Assembly (NCBI RefSeq): GCF_030845195.1
Contig: NZ_CP132543.1
Coordinates: 248,001-312,000 of the forward strand
DNA length: 64,000 nucleotides
Direction of reading: 5' to 3'
DNA from: Sanyastnella coralliicola
GTDB lineage: Bacteria > Bacteroidota > Bacteroidia > Flavobacteriales_D > Sanyastnellaceae
Shown here: positions 41,841 to 51,298 of the stretch, in pieces
Numbering within the stretch: position 1 is the first letter of the stretch
Layout of the letters: each line of letters opens with the position of its first letter
Made by a program: the position numbers and the translations under genes
Notes under the pieces: model-generated
Databases searched by the model: none
Seen by the model: only the letters and a program-made list of their open reading frames with translations
What the model was told of the DNA's origin: nothing

Positions 41841-42485
41841 ATGCAAAAAGTAGCCCTAGGAATTAGCATCGTAGCCCTTGCATTGGGAATCTACGCGGTA
41901 GTATCATCATCATCAGCTCCAGAACAAGAGTCAATGATGGATGAATCGCCGGTTTCACAGACAACCAATCAGTCAATGACATCTGGTGATGCTGGTGATC
42001 AACCTCGCATTGCCTTTATTCGCACTGACTCCATTTATGCAAAGTGTCAGTTCATTATCGATGCAGAAGCTCAACTGGAAAGAGCTACCGTTGCGAGTGA
42101 GAATAAATTTCAGCGTAAGGCGAAAGCTGCTGAACAGGAATACCAAGAGCTAGTGGCTTATGCTCAGGGTCCAGGTGTCACTGAAGAAGAGCTTCAAATA
42201 GCGCAGAACCGTTTGATGGAGTTAGAGTATGAACTTCAGCAGCTTCAACAAAGCGAAAGCCAGCGTGTATTGCGCAAAGAGCAAGAGTTGAATACTGAAG
42301 TGATTGAGCGTCTCACGAGTTTTATCGAGCGCTACGCCGAAGAAAATGGAATCGACTTGATTATCAATAAGGGAATGTCTGGTGAAGGTGTGCTTTATGG
42401 CTCAACTCCGTTTGATGTTACTCCTGAGATCGTTCGTGGTCTCAATGAAGAATATGCCCTTGAACAACAGGTGATCGAAGAATGA
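41841..42485 (+). CDS. OmpH/Skp family periplasmic chaperone-like protein
   Basis: This 214-residue protein has an N-terminal membrane or signal segment (MQKVALGISIVALALGIYAVV), an acidic linker and a RIAFIRTDSIYAKCQFI strand typical of OmpH/Skp. A long coiled-coil tentacle follows (about 75-150; KAKAAEQEYQELVAYAQG, LQQLQQSESQRVLRKEQEL), then INKGMSGEGVLYG and VRGLNEEYA. Skp proteins hold outer-membrane barrels in the periplasm. It overlaps the DUF4924 start by 4 nt. Confidence 0.85.
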   Translation: MQKVALGISIVALALGIYAVVSSSSAPEQESMMDESPVSQTTNQSMTSGDAGDQPRIAFIRTDSIYAKCQFIIDAEAQLERATVASENKFQRKAKAAEQEYQELVAYAQGPGVTEEELQIAQNRLMELEYELQQLQQSESQRVLRKEQELNTEVIERLTSFIERYAEENGIDLIINKGMSGEGVLYGSTPFDVTPEIVRGLNEEYALEQQVIEE

Positions 42486-43030
42486 CAATCGCTCAACAGA
42501 AAAAAGAAGAGAATATCATCGAATACGTCTTGTACCTCTGGCAGATGCAAGACCTCGTTCGCGCGGCCAATTTTGACTTGACGGGCATTCGCGCATTCCT
42601 GACTACGGGTGATCATTCTCACATTGATCTTGAAGCAGAGCTGACGTGGTTCGGAGGCTTGATCAAGGCGATGCAGCTCGCAAAAGCGGAGAAGAAAGGA
42701 CATATTCCTGAAACCGACGAGCTTTTGGTTGAGTTGAATTATCTCCATCATACACTCATTGACTTAGTCAAAGACAAAGAGTATACCGAGGCGTTCAATA
42801 GTGCGAAGGAAAGCATCGACGACTTCTTGAAGCGTTCAGGCAATGAACACATGAATCCGATTGAAGCGGCGATGACGGGAATGTACGGTTGGCTTGTACT
42901 TCGTTTGCAGAAGAAAGAGGTGAGCCCAGAAACACTCGGCGCAATGAAGCATTTTCAAGGTTTCTTGGCTTTGCTAGCGGTCAATTACAAGAAAATGCGA
43001 AGCGGGAACCTCAACTATTCGCTTAACTGA
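42482..43030 (+). CDS. DUF4924 family protein
   Basis: The 182-residue protein begins IAQQKKEENIIEYVLYLWQM, the clear start of DUF4924, a Bacteroidota-specific all-helical cytoplasmic family of unknown function. The end is convergent with the pseudo-kinase at 43023. Confidence 0.85.
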   Translation: MTIAQQKKEENIIEYVLYLWQMQDLVRAANFDLTGIRAFLTTGDHSHIDLEAELTWFGGLIKAMQLAKAEKKGHIPETDELLVELNYLHHTLIDLVKDKEYTEAFNSAKESIDDFLKRSGNEHMNPIEAAMTGMYGWLVLRLQKKEVSPETLGAMKHFQGFLALLAVNYKKMRSGNLNYSLN

Positions 43031-43970
43031 TCTTTGGCAGATAGATCTTGTGATCTAAGAACCCTTCGCGAACACAACTAATGACCATCGCTCTGTCTGA
43101 AGAAGACAGGAATTCCAATACACCTGAAGGTGCATTCTGTAGCTGCATGATGGTGCGTTCAGCTAGGTCTTGTTGCTTTGGTTCAATCTTTTGAGAAAGA
43201 GAGATGCAGGCAAGGTTGTCTCCAGCCTTTTCCACTTTGATGTGCTGATCCCCAATACCAGGGAAACTATATGTGAGGAAGTTAATCAGTAGTCGATCTA
43301 ATGAAGAAGCGACTTCACGCTCCACAAAGAAATCTGAATCTAATTCCACTGATGGCGTCTGCGCGGATACCAGTCCAAACCCATCAAGTGTCAAATTCAA
43401 CGTTGAGGAAATACTTACTGCGGGTTGATCCCCGCCTGGTTGAAGGCTTATTAAGTGATCGGCTAGCTTTGAAAGTCTCTCAGTCGATGCAGACAAATAA
43501 TCGAGTAGCTGTTCATGCTCTTGATCATGGCTCAACTCGCTTCGTAAAATCTCTTCTATCCCTTTGATGCGACTGATTGGAGCTCGCAAGGCATGAACGA
43601 TATTTCGAGGTGTACCGACCGTCCAGTTGGTAAGCAAATCAATCAGCTCTTCACGACTTGGTCCTGAAGTGTGTTCAAGTTCCTTTTTCGAAATGCGATG
43701 ACAAGTGCCGCTGATCACTCCAGGGTTTTCTTGAAGAACAATTCCTCTGGTCGAAATCAATTGATCAGGAAACTCAGCGGGGTCGGGAGAAGAAATAACA
43801 GAAAAAGGCTTGCCAGCATGGAGCGAAAGTCGAGTCAAGCCACATTGCTCGATCAAACTTTCTGCCGATAGGCTTGAACAACCTTGGCCATTCGTAAATA
43901 AAAACGCTCGCTTAGAAAGATCAATCGTCCATGAGCCGATTAAATCTTGCCTCGATTCTTCCTGTTTCAT
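43023..43970 (-). CDS. Degenerate histidine-kinase-like protein
   Basis: This 315-residue protein has a variable N-terminal half (about 1-110) with no clear family. An H-box-like NIVHALRAPISRIKGIEEIL (His near 124) and a two-helix dimerisation region follow, then a C-terminal region resembling the ATPase fold but with no visible N, G1 or G2 boxes. The kinase activity is therefore probably lost, leaving a dimeric or phosphotransfer scaffold. TATTTTTG (TAnnTTTG) lies about 16 nt upstream on the minus strand. A degenerate receiver is encoded next to it at 44057. Confidence 0.7.
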   Translation of the reverse strand: MKQEESRQDLIGSWTIDLSKRAFLFTNGQGCSSLSAESLIEQCGLTRLSLHAGKPFSVISSPDPAEFPDQLISTRGIVLQENPGVISGTCHRISKKELEHTSGPSREELIDLLTNWTVGTPRNIVHALRAPISRIKGIEEILRSELSHDQEHEQLLDYLSASTERLSKLADHLISLQPGGDQPAVSISSTLNLTLDGFGLVSAQTPSVELDSDFFVEREVASSLDRLLINFLTYSFPGIGDQHIKVEKAGDNLACISLSQKIEPKQQDLAERTIMQLQNAPSGVLEFLSSSDRAMVISCVREGFLDHKIYLPKIS

Positions 43971-44056
43971 TGCGTCAAGACTGACTCAAAAATACGGCGT
44001 AAAACGCCATTCGAGGAAGCCTATGAAAGAAAGTGAATAACTGTGGTCGTGAATAA

Positions 44057-44542
44057 CTACGACAAGTAATGTTCACGAAGGAGTGATTCGTAGTTCTGGT
44101 TTTCTTCCGTCAAAGCCAGTATGTGTCGGTCTTTCCGGCTGCCAGATAGATACAGAGAGTAGCAGTCTGCACCAGCCTTGCTGAGCTCTCGCTCAAGGTC
44201 TTGACTGTTGATAACACGTATTCTTGCCGAAACATTTACCACTGCAATCAACTCTTCAGCGGTAATGTCATCTGCTACCAAAAGATGGATGAGGTCAGGG
44301 TGCATGACTTTCATGCCATTGAGCAATGCCTTGAATCCAGTTTGAGTGCGATCAAAGAGGGTGATCAACAAACCGATTTCGTTGTTCTCTGCGAAGTTCC
44401 ACGCTTCTTCGAAGTTCGAATAGAACGATACATCAAAGAGCTCGCACATGGTGCTTGGTACAGATTCTTCTACTGATCTAGGGTAAAGACAGTGTGGCTT
44501 AATCATAGTAACATACTTGGTATCCTCCATTACGAGCGCCAT
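44057..44542 (-). CDS. Degenerate receiver-like protein
   Basis: This 161-residue protein follows the beta-alpha order of a response-regulator receiver (CELFDVSFYSNFEEAWNFAE, NEIGLLITLFDRTQTGF, HPDLIHLLVADDITAEELIAV, then RIRVINSQDLEREL). LITLFDR occupies the site of the usual D-x-x-[ML]-P acceptor, so phosphorylation is doubtful. Together with the kinase-like protein at 43023 it may form a phospho-independent pair. It is divergent from the E1-like operon, with an inverted repeat at 44556 between them. Confidence 0.6.
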   Translation of the reverse strand: MALVMEDTKYVTMIKPHCLYPRSVEESVPSTMCELFDVSFYSNFEEAWNFAENNEIGLLITLFDRTQTGFKALLNGMKVMHPDLIHLLVADDITAEELIAVVNVSARIRVINSQDLERELSKAGADCYSLYLSGSRKDRHILALTEENQNYESLLREHYLS

Positions 44543-44555
44543 GCAGGAAAGTTTC

Positions 44556-44570
44556 GTATGCTAAGCATAC
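44556..44570. promoter_or_regulatory. Perfect inverted repeat in the divergent promoter region
   Basis: GTATGCTAAGCATAC is a 7-1-7 perfect palindrome, 13 nt upstream of the ATG at 44542 and 75 nt upstream of that at 44646. Such a site fits a dimeric repressor or activator controlling both directions. Confidence 0.45.
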
Positions 44571-44645
44571 TATGTTAAGAACTTCAACAAGGTGTGAATC
44601 ATACACGCTTGGATTCTCACCATCTTGCTTTTTAAGCGTCGTATT

Positions 44646-45743
44646 ATGGCCGAAAAGCAACTCATCGTCTCCCCTCAAATACAGGAACTTAAACCATGGT
44701 CTGTCCAGCGGTTCAGTTCAGCCCAAATTGCCGACGGCACTTGGGAAGCCTTTGTAGAGGAAAAAGAAGCAACGATTATCGATACTATCGAAGATCAGGT
44801 AGCTGAGTTGGTCCAAATGCGTCGCCCTTCATACGCTTGGAAAGAAAACGAAGTGACCTTGGCGGTACGCGCTCGTTTGGGTGAGAACCCTGAGCAGTAC
44901 GGAGTCTGGGTGTACTATCCATGGCGCAATGCTATGGTCCACTTGCTTGACGAAGCCGAGTACCGTGAAGTTCGGACCAATCGCAACATGCACAAAGTGT
45001 CTGCGACTGAACAAGGGGTGCTGGCTAAGAAGCGTATCGCTATCGCGGGAATGTCGGTAGGTTCTGGAATTGCATTGACCTTGGCACTGGAACGTATCGG
45101 TGGTGAATTGATCATCGCTGATTATGATAACCTAGAGCTGTCAAACATGAATCGTTTGCGCACGAGCGTGGTCAATCTATCGCTTCCGAAAGCTACCATC
45201 GTTGCTCGTGAAATCGCCGAACTTGATCCTTACATCAAGGTGACGGTATTCGAAGAAGGGGTGACCCATGATAATATTGACGAATTCCTCGGTGGTGACA
45301 CACCCATTGACCTACTGCTGGAGGAATGCGATAGCTTCATTATGAAGTTGAAACTTCGTTGGGAAGCTAGAAAAAAAGGAATCCCCGTGGTGATGGATAC
45401 ATCAGACCGCGGCTTGATCGATGTGGAGCGATTCGACTTGGATGACTCAATGGAGTTATTCCATGGAAGATTCAGCGATGAAGAAATCGAACAAGTATTG
45501 GAAACGGAGGAATGGAATCCGGAGTGGTTATTCAGAATGATCACCCAAGATGAATTGAGTGAACGCATGAAATTCTCCATGAGTGAGCTCAATAAAACCA
45601 TTTCACGCTGGCCGCAACTAGGCTCAGAGGTGATCATGGGAGCAGGTGTTGCCGCACAGCTCTCGCGTATGATCCTTCTTGGAGATAATCAGATAACCGG
45701 TAGAAAATTCGTTGACGTAAGTGGGTTCTTCTTGGACAAATAG
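44646..45743 (+). CDS. E1-like ThiF/MoeB/HesA-family adenylyltransferase
   Basis: From the ATG at 44646 the protein has 365 residues. The Rossmann nucleotide site is KRIAIAGMSVGSGIALTLAL followed by LIIADYDNLELSNMNRLRTS, where D..N..R matches the ATP-Mg set of ThiF/E1 enzymes, though the glycine loop is altered (GMSVGS for GxGGxG). DLLLEECDSFIMKLKLRWEA corresponds to the crossover region. It lacks the CxxC zinc sites of ThiF and MoeB. It resembles the N-terminal half of Rv1355c-type fusions but without the nitroreductase. It should activate a carboxylate as an acyl-adenylate; the target is unknown. First gene of the operon to 50078. Confidence 0.8.
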   Translation: MAEKQLIVSPQIQELKPWSVQRFSSAQIADGTWEAFVEEKEATIIDTIEDQVAELVQMRRPSYAWKENEVTLAVRARLGENPEQYGVWVYYPWRNAMVHLLDEAEYREVRTNRNMHKVSATEQGVLAKKRIAIAGMSVGSGIALTLALERIGGELIIADYDNLELSNMNRLRTSVVNLSLPKATIVAREIAELDPYIKVTVFEEGVTHDNIDEFLGGDTPIDLLLEECDSFIMKLKLRWEARKKGIPVVMDTSDRGLIDVERFDLDDSMELFHGRFSDEEIEQVLETEEWNPEWLFRMITQDELSERMKFSMSELNKTISRWPQLGSEVIMGAGVAAQLSRMILLGDNQITGRKFVDVSGFFLDK

Positions 45744-46461
45744 CAAATTACAACGCGCAAGAACGCAGCGAATCCGAACCCTCCGTGTTCGGGCTTTCCG
45801 CGCTGTTGACGATGTAAATATGTCGAAGCGCTTCAGTGAAGCGCATCACGAGATCCTGCAAAATCACGGGATCACCAAATTGTCTTCACTGAGCACGGAC
45901 TGGATGGAAGATCCAGATGTGTATGTGATTGTCATTACTTCTCCTAGCGGACATAAAATCTACGCTGGAGCACGTGTGCACGTTTATCGTGAAGGAAGAC
46001 CACTTCCACTTCAACTGGTCATGCGAGAATTCGATCCGCGCACTGACGAAATCTTTGAGAAATTCGCTGAAGAGGGTGTAGGAGAATTCTGCGCTTTGTG
46101 GAGTTCTGTCGAAATCGCCGGACTTGGAATCAACGGAAAAGACCTCGTGAAATGTGGTTGGAGTATGTGTGATCATCTCGGAATTCGACGCATGGTTGCG
46201 CTCCTTTCTCCTTTGACCAAAAGATGGATGAAAGACCTGGCACTAGTGAAGTGTGAGGCGTTGGGGACTGAGGGAGAAATACCATATCCTGACCATCGAT
46301 TTATTTCCACTGTAACAACTTACAAGCATCCTGAAGGAAGGGAAGAACTGAAAGACGAGTTCTTAGCCGAAGTCATCGACTTGCAGAATAATCCGCAACA
46401 AAAAAAGCAGACTTCCGGTATAAAGGGAACGGTATCAGTTCATTTTGACCTTTTAAAGTGA
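45721..46461 (+). CDS. Acyltransferase-like protein of a GNAT/acyl-synthase type fold
   Basis: This 246-residue product starts at a GTG (45721) that overlaps the E1-like gene by 23 nt. LRVRAFRAVDD and KRFSEAHHEILQNHGI, then YVIVITSPSGHKIYAGARVHVY and GEFCALWSSVEIAGLG, form a beta-rich pattern like GNAT or N-acyl-amino-acid/homoserine-lactone synthase folds. I call it only by shape; no catalytic residues can be named. An ATG start at 45820 would remove the VRAFRA strand. The sensor kinase gene overlaps its end by 4 nt, so synthesis and sensing functions may be co-expressed. Confidence 0.55.
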   Translation: MGSSWTNSKLQRARTQRIRTLRVRAFRAVDDVNMSKRFSEAHHEILQNHGITKLSSLSTDWMEDPDVYVIVITSPSGHKIYAGARVHVYREGRPLPLQLVMREFDPRTDEIFEKFAEEGVGEFCALWSSVEIAGLGINGKDLVKCGWSMCDHLGIRRMVALLSPLTKRWMKDLALVKCEALGTEGEIPYPDHRFISTVTTYKHPEGREELKDEFLAEVIDLQNNPQQKKQTSGIKGTVSVHFDLLK

Positions 46462-48569
46462 TGCACTACACCCTAAAAAAACTAACATCACTATTGATAG
46501 TGATGCTATCTGTGTACGCCGCAACGGCCGCAGGTAACATGCTCTCGTTTACCACTTCCGTGAGTGAAGACACTACGTATGTCCGAACTTGGCAGGAGAT
46601 GATGAACGAAGAATTCGTCATTCAAGAAACCGAGGTGATCAACCTCGATATCAAGGAACACCCTTCATGGCTTAAGATCGATCTTCCTCCATTGGAAGAA
46701 GAACTCTATCTCCACTTCGAATCTCCGATGTTGGATAGTGTGTTCTTCTATCATGCAGATGCCAATGGACTGATCTACGGTGATACCACTGGTGTGGCAT
46801 TTCCGTTCTCTTCGCGCCAAGAAAATTCACCGCACTTCCTCTTTAGAGTCGGACCAACAGAGGCTGCATCTACAGCTATGCTGCGCATTCAAAGTGGTAA
46901 GCAGGTGATCACCGTGGTGACCCTTGATACCAAATACGAACACTCAAGCAAGCAAAGCGGACGAGACATCTTCTTCGGATTCTATTCGGGGTTGATGTTG
47001 GTGATGTTCTTGTACAACCTCTTCGTATACTTCTCTGTGCGTGATAAGAGCTATTTGTACTACGTACTGTACATCCTCTTCGTATGCCTCACTCAGCTCG
47101 TGTTGAACGGATATGGTTCACAGTATGTATGGCAAGACAACACGTGGATTGCGATGCGAGCCACCCACTACAGTGGAGTGCTTTCTGGTACGGCAACTAT
47201 CCTTTTTGCAGCACAGTTCCTACAGGTGAAGATTTATGCAAAGTGGCTCTATAAGCTCTGTATTTTCTTTATCGGAATGGAGATTCTGGCCTTTGTTTTG
47301 GCCACCATAGGTATGTATCAGATCAGTTTCAATTTGATCAATGCCAACGCCCTGTTCAGTTTGATTCTGATTGTGGGAGCCTTCATGGTATGGAGAAAAG
47401 GATACAAACCAGGTCTATATTTCTTAGGTGCTTGGACGGTCTTCCTTCTAGGAGTTACCGTATTTGTACTGAAGGATTTCGGAATCTTCCCGTATAACGA
47501 CATCACACGTTTCGCCCTTCCTGTTGGATCTGCAATCGAGGTAGTTCTTCTGTCCTTGGCACTAGCGGATCGAATCAACGTGCTGAAACGTGAAAAGGAA
47601 GCAGAGCAGGAAAAACGACTCAAGGTTCTCAAGGAGAATGAGCGCATCATCAAACAGCAAAACGTATTGCTTGAGAAGAAAGTTGATGAGCGTACCAAAG
47701 AGCTCGCAGATTCGAACAAGGAGCTCAATCAAACCCTGACAGAACTTCGTTCTACTCAGGCTCAACTGGTTGATGCCGAAAAGATGGCATCGCTCGGTCA
47801 GATGACCGCAGGTATTGCACACGAGTTGAACAACCCGATCAACTTCGTTTCATCGAACATCACTCCACTAAAACGTGACTTGGACGACCTCTTCGAAATC
47901 ATCGATGAGTATGAGGGAGTCGATATCGAAAGTGATGAAGCAAAAGAGAAACTAGAAAAGGCAAAAGCCTTAAGTAAGGAGTTGGAACTGGATTTCTTGA
48001 AAGCTGAGATTAACCAGCTCATGAAAGGAATCAATGACGGTGCCAGCCGAACGGCTGAGATCGTGAAAGGACTCCGAATCTTCTCGCGTCTTGATGAAGA
48101 TGCTTTGAAGAAAGCAGACATCAATGAGTGTATTCGATCGACTGCTGTTATCCTGAAGAGTACCATCAAAAGTGAGGCTCCTCTGATACAGGAATTGGCC
48201 GATGGACTACCTGAGATCAATTGCTATCCTGGTAAATTGAACCAGGTGATCATGAATATCATCGCGAATGCACTTCAAGCAACTGCAGCTTCTGGTAAGC
48301 CGTATGAAGAGCGATTTGTGAAGGTCGTAACCGAAGACGCTGGTGAAAACCTTGTCATTAGAATTATTGACAACGGAACGGGGATGACAGATGAAGTGAA
48401 AGCGAAGATTTTCGATCCCTTCTTTACCACCAAAAAAGTGGGTGAAGGAACCGGTCTCGGATTGTCTATTGTACTGGGAATCATCAACGATCACAAAGGT
48501 ACGATCGACGTGAAGTCTGAGCTCGGAGAAGGAACTGAATTTATTATAACTTTGTCTAAAGGCCTCTAA
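46458..48569 (+). CDS. 7TMR-DISM sensor histidine kinase
   Basis: This 703-residue protein has a signal or anchor, an extracytoplasmic 7TMR-DISMED2-like domain (about 50-170), a seven-helix membrane domain (about 180-375) and a coiled-coil (about 380-445; [20 protein letters not shown]). The HisKA domain (about 455-480; [12 protein letters not shown]) precedes a complete HATPase with [13 protein letters not shown] (N box), IIDNGTGM (G1), DPFFTTK (F) and GTGLGLSI (G2). DISMED2 domains are thought to bind small ligands, often carbohydrates. The receiver-kinase at 48583 starts 13 nt later. Confidence 0.9.
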   Translation: MMHYTLKKLTSLLIVMLSVYAATAAGNMLSFTTSVSEDTTYVRTWQEMMNEEFVIQETEVINLDIKEHPSWLKIDLPPLEEELYLHFESPMLDSVFFYHADANGLIYGDTTGVAFPFSSRQENSPHFLFRVGPTEAASTAMLRIQSGKQVITVVTLDTKYEHSSKQSGRDIFFGFYSGLMLVMFLYNLFVYFSVRDKSYLYYVLYILFVCLTQLVLNGYGSQYVWQDNTWIAMRATHYSGVLSGTATILFAAQFLQVKIYAKWLYKLCIFFIGMEILAFVLATIGMYQISFNLINANALFSLILIVGAFMVWRKGYKPGLYFLGAWTVFLLGVTVFVLKDFGIFPYNDITRFALPVGSAIEVVLLSLALADRINVLKREKEAEQEKRLKVLKENERIIKQQNVLLEKKVDERTKELADSNKELNQTLTELRSTQAQLVDAEKMASLGQMTAGIAHELNNPINFVSSNITPLKRDLDDLFEIIDEYEGVDIESDEAKEKLEKAKALSKELELDFLKAEINQLMKGINDGASRTAEIVKGLRIFSRLDEDALKKADINECIRSTAVILKSTIKSEAPLIQELADGLPEINCYPGKLNQVIMNIIANALQATAASGKPYEERFVKVVTEDAGENLVIRIIDNGTGMTDEVKAKIFDPFFTTKKVGEGTGLGLSIVLGIINDHKGTIDVKSELGEGTEFIITLSKGL

Positions 48570-48582
48570 CTGTACCCTCCGG

Positions 48583-49671
48583 ATGTCAGAGAAAAAAATC
48601 AGCATACTGTACCTCGATGATGAGGAGCACAACTTGACTTCATTCAAGGCTGCATTTCGAAGAGATTACAACGTCTTTATCACCACGAACGCCGGTGATG
48701 CGGTACAGATCCTTAGTGAAAATGAGATTCACGTGGTCATTTCTGACCAGAAAATGCCGAACCTCAGCGGGGTTGAATTCTTTGAATTGATCATTCCAGA
48801 TTTCCCTGATCCTGTTCGAATGTTGTTGACAGGTTATGCGGATATCGAAGCGGTGATCGATGCCATCAACAAGGGGCAAGTCTATCGCTACATTCCAAAG
48901 CCTTGGAATGAGCAAGAGCTGAAGATTACCATTGAAAATGCCTACGAGCTTTACGAAAGCAAAATGGCACTTCGTCGTAAGAACGAAGAACTTCAAAAAG
49001 CCTACGCCGAACTCGAGAAGTTCGTGTACAGTGCTTCACATGACCTGCGAGCACCACTGGTGTCTGTAATGGGCGTGTTGAAATTGGCTCGCGCCGAAAG
49101 CATTGACGGCAAGGCAGGTGAATACTTCGGCATGATCGAGCAGACGGTGACGAAGCTCGATGTCTTTGTACAGAACATTATTAATTACTACCAGAACAAT
49201 AAACAAGGTGAACTTTTATCAGAAGTTGATTTTGATATTCTGGTCGACGAAATATTTGAGTACTACAAGTACTTTGATGGAGCTGAAAATGTTGATTTTC
49301 AGAAGACTGTTGAGCAATCAGGTCCGGTACTGCTGGATGAATTGCGCGTGAAGATGATTCTGAATAATCTTGTTTCTAATTCCATTAAGTATCAAGATAG
49401 CTCGAAGGGACAGCCGTACGTGAATGTTAACGTCATAACCGCTGCTGATAAAACTACCATCACAGTAGAAGACAACGGAGTAGGTATCGCTCGTGAAGAT
49501 CAAAAGAAGGTCTTCGAGATGTTCTACCGCTCTGCTGAAAACCAACTGGGGAATGGACTTGGTCTTTACATCGTCAAAGAAGCGGTGGAGAAACTAGGAG
49601 CCGAGCTTCAGGTGGATTCTGAAAAAGGAAATGGATCACGATTCGTAGTCTCTATACCACATAAACTATGA
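48583..49671 (+). CDS. Receiver-histidine kinase hybrid protein
   Basis: This 362-residue protein has a REC domain first (about 1-120; ILYLDDEEHN and the acceptor Asp in HVVISDQKMPNLSG, then YIPKPW). A HisKA domain (SASHDLRAPLVSVMG, about 146) and a HATPase follow, with ILNNLVSNSIKYQ (N box), VEDNGVGI and GNGLGLYIVKEA. It can be phosphorylated by the kinase at 46458 and pass phosphate on. It ends by overlapping the last receiver gene by 4 nt (ATGA). Confidence 0.9.
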   Translation: MSEKKISILYLDDEEHNLTSFKAAFRRDYNVFITTNAGDAVQILSENEIHVVISDQKMPNLSGVEFFELIIPDFPDPVRMLLTGYADIEAVIDAINKGQVYRYIPKPWNEQELKITIENAYELYESKMALRRKNEELQKAYAELEKFVYSASHDLRAPLVSVMGVLKLARAESIDGKAGEYFGMIEQTVTKLDVFVQNIINYYQNNKQGELLSEVDFDILVDEIFEYYKYFDGAENVDFQKTVEQSGPVLLDELRVKMILNNLVSNSIKYQDSSKGQPYVNVNVITAADKTTITVEDNGVGIAREDQKKVFEMFYRSAENQLGNGLGLYIVKEAVEKLGAELQVDSEKGNGSRFVVSIPHKL

Positions 49672-50078
49672 GCGAAGAAAAGCTGAGGATCATATTAGTT
49701 GATGATAACGACATTGACATCGTCGTTAACACGAAACTCTTGCGCCTGGCAAATTTAACTGAGCATATTGAGTCTTATTCTGATGGCCCAGAGGCTGTAG
49801 AAAAGATCAAAAATGATCAGGAGAAATATGTCGGATTCCTCAATGTACTATTGCTAGATATTCAGATGCCTGAAGTCGATGGATTCGAAACCCTCGCCAT
49901 CTTTGAAGAACTTCCTGAAGACTTCAGAAAAGACTTCAAAATTTTCATGCTGTCGTCGTCGATCGATCGAAGCGACATTGAAAAAGCAGAGCAAAACAAG
50001 AACATCATCAAGGTGCTGGAGAAGCCCCTTGATGTGTACCTGTTAAAGCGTTTGGCATTCGCTAACGCAAATACCTGA
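49668..50078 (+). CDS. Single-domain response regulator
   Basis: The 136-residue receiver has the acidic pocket IILVDDNDIDIVV, the phosphoacceptor Asp in LLLDIQMPEVDG, SS in FMLSSSIDRS and the Lys in VLEKPLD, but no output domain. It probably ends the phosphorelay started by the 46458 and 48583 kinases. Target unknown. It is convergent with the M42 peptidase (17 nt overlap). Confidence 0.9.
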   Translation: MSEEKLRIILVDDNDIDIVVNTKLLRLANLTEHIESYSDGPEAVEKIKNDQEKYVGFLNVLLLDIQMPEVDGFETLAIFEELPEDFRKDFKIFMLSSSIDRSDIEKAEQNKNIIKVLEKPLDVYLLKRLAFANANT

Positions 50079-51153
50079 AATCCTGTCCGTCTTCAATCGC
50101 CTTGATTGAGGCTAAAATCATTCGAATGACATTTTCAACGTCATCGCGATGCACCATTTCCACGGTAGTGTGCATATAGCGAAGAGGTAACGAGATCAAT
50201 GCACTTGCTACACCCATATTGCTGTATGCGAATGCATCTGTATCTGTTCCTGTGCTTCTTGATGCTGCAGCTCGCTGGAAAGGAATCTTCTCTTTCTCAG
50301 CTTCGTTAATGATTAAACGAAGTAGGTTGTTCTGCACCGCAGGACCATAAGTCAATACCGGACCACGTCCACAAGCCGTATCTCCTTGTTTGATCTTGTT
50401 GATCATCGGCGTCTGCGTATCATGTGTAACGTCTGTTACGATAGCTACGTCTGGCTGAATGCGCTCAGCAATCATCTGAGCTCCACGTAAACCAATTTCT
50501 TCTTGAACAGAGTTCGTGATGTACAGACCGAACGGAAGCTTTGTTCCTTCTTCTTTGAGAAGTCTCGCTACTTCAGCAATCATATACCCACCCATGCGGT
50601 TGTCCAAAGCACGTCCAACGAAGAAGTCGTTGTTCAACACCATGAATTCATCTTCAAAGGTTACCACTGAACCTACATGAACTCCCAGCGCTTCTACTTC
50701 GTCTTTTGACTTGCATCCACAATCCAAGAAGATGTTATGTAGACTTGGTGTCTCTTCTTTACCCGCCTGACGCGTATGGATTGCTGGCCAACCGAAGACC
50801 GCCTTCACAATGCCATTGTCTGTGTGAATATTCACACGTTTAGAAGGCGCGATCATATGGTCAGAACCACCGTTTCTACGGAGATAGATGAACCCATCTT
50901 TCGTGATGTAGTGTACGAACCAGGCAATCTCATCAGCATGGGCTTCAATCACTACTTTGTACTTGGCTTCTGGGTTGATGATTCCTACAACACTTCCGTA
51001 AGTGTCTACCCAGTAGTCATCGATGTACGGCTTGATGTAGTCTAGCCAGAGCTCTTGCCCTGCACTTTCAAAACCAGTAGGAGATGCGTTATTCAAGTAG
51101 CGCTCCATGAACGCCATCGACTTCTTATTGACGATCTTTTTCTTTCGTGCCAT
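50062..51153 (-). CDS. M42 family metallo-aminopeptidase
   Basis: From the ATG at 51153 (MARKKKIVNKKSMAF) it has 363 residues. M42 motifs are IEAHADEIAWFVHYI (first His/Asp ligands), GRALDNRMGGYMIAEV (bridging Asp), ITNSVQEEIGLRGAQ (catalytic Glu pair) and TDVTHDTQTP, with a late YMHTTVEMVHRDDV (His ligand). This cytoplasmic dinuclear-metal tetrahedral-type peptidase removes N-terminal residues from peptides. TACATTTG (exact TAnnTTTG) lies 17 nt upstream of the start. Confidence 0.9.
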   Translation of the reverse strand: MARKKKIVNKKSMAFMERYLNNASPTGFESAGQELWLDYIKPYIDDYWVDTYGSVVGIINPEAKYKVVIEAHADEIAWFVHYITKDGFIYLRRNGGSDHMIAPSKRVNIHTDNGIVKAVFGWPAIHTRQAGKEETPSLHNIFLDCGCKSKDEVEALGVHVGSVVTFEDEFMVLNNDFFVGRALDNRMGGYMIAEVARLLKEEGTKLPFGLYITNSVQEEIGLRGAQMIAERIQPDVAIVTDVTHDTQTPMINKIKQGDTACGRGPVLTYGPAVQNNLLRLIINEAEKEKIPFQRAAASRSTGTDTDAFAYSNMGVASALISLPLRYMHTTVEMVHRDDVENVIRMILASIKAIEDGQDFRYLR

Positions 51154-51263
51154 GTGTGATTGTTTCAACTCAAATGTAAGAATGATCGTTTACCGTCTGA
51201 CACCGTTCAACCAAGTGATTCAACCATTGATGTGCTAATTCTGTCAAGACAGCCGAACTGCCA

Positions 51264-51293
51264 TTGAAACATTCAGGGTTATAGATAGTTTCG
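51264..51293 (+). promoter_or_regulatory. Complete TTG-N19-TAnnTTYG promoter
   Basis: TTG at 51264-51266 and TAGTTTCG at 51286-51293 are spaced by 19 nt, the expected Bacteroidota arrangement. The -7 element ends 5 nt before the ATG at 51299, so the mRNA may be leaderless. Confidence 0.55.
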
Positions 51294-51298
51294 TATCC

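Noticed and set aside
45036-45049. A further 13-mer copy (CGCTATCGCGGGAA)
   Set aside because: It has an extra G and falls in the conserved I-A-I-A-G strand of the E1-like protein, so it may be coding coincidence.
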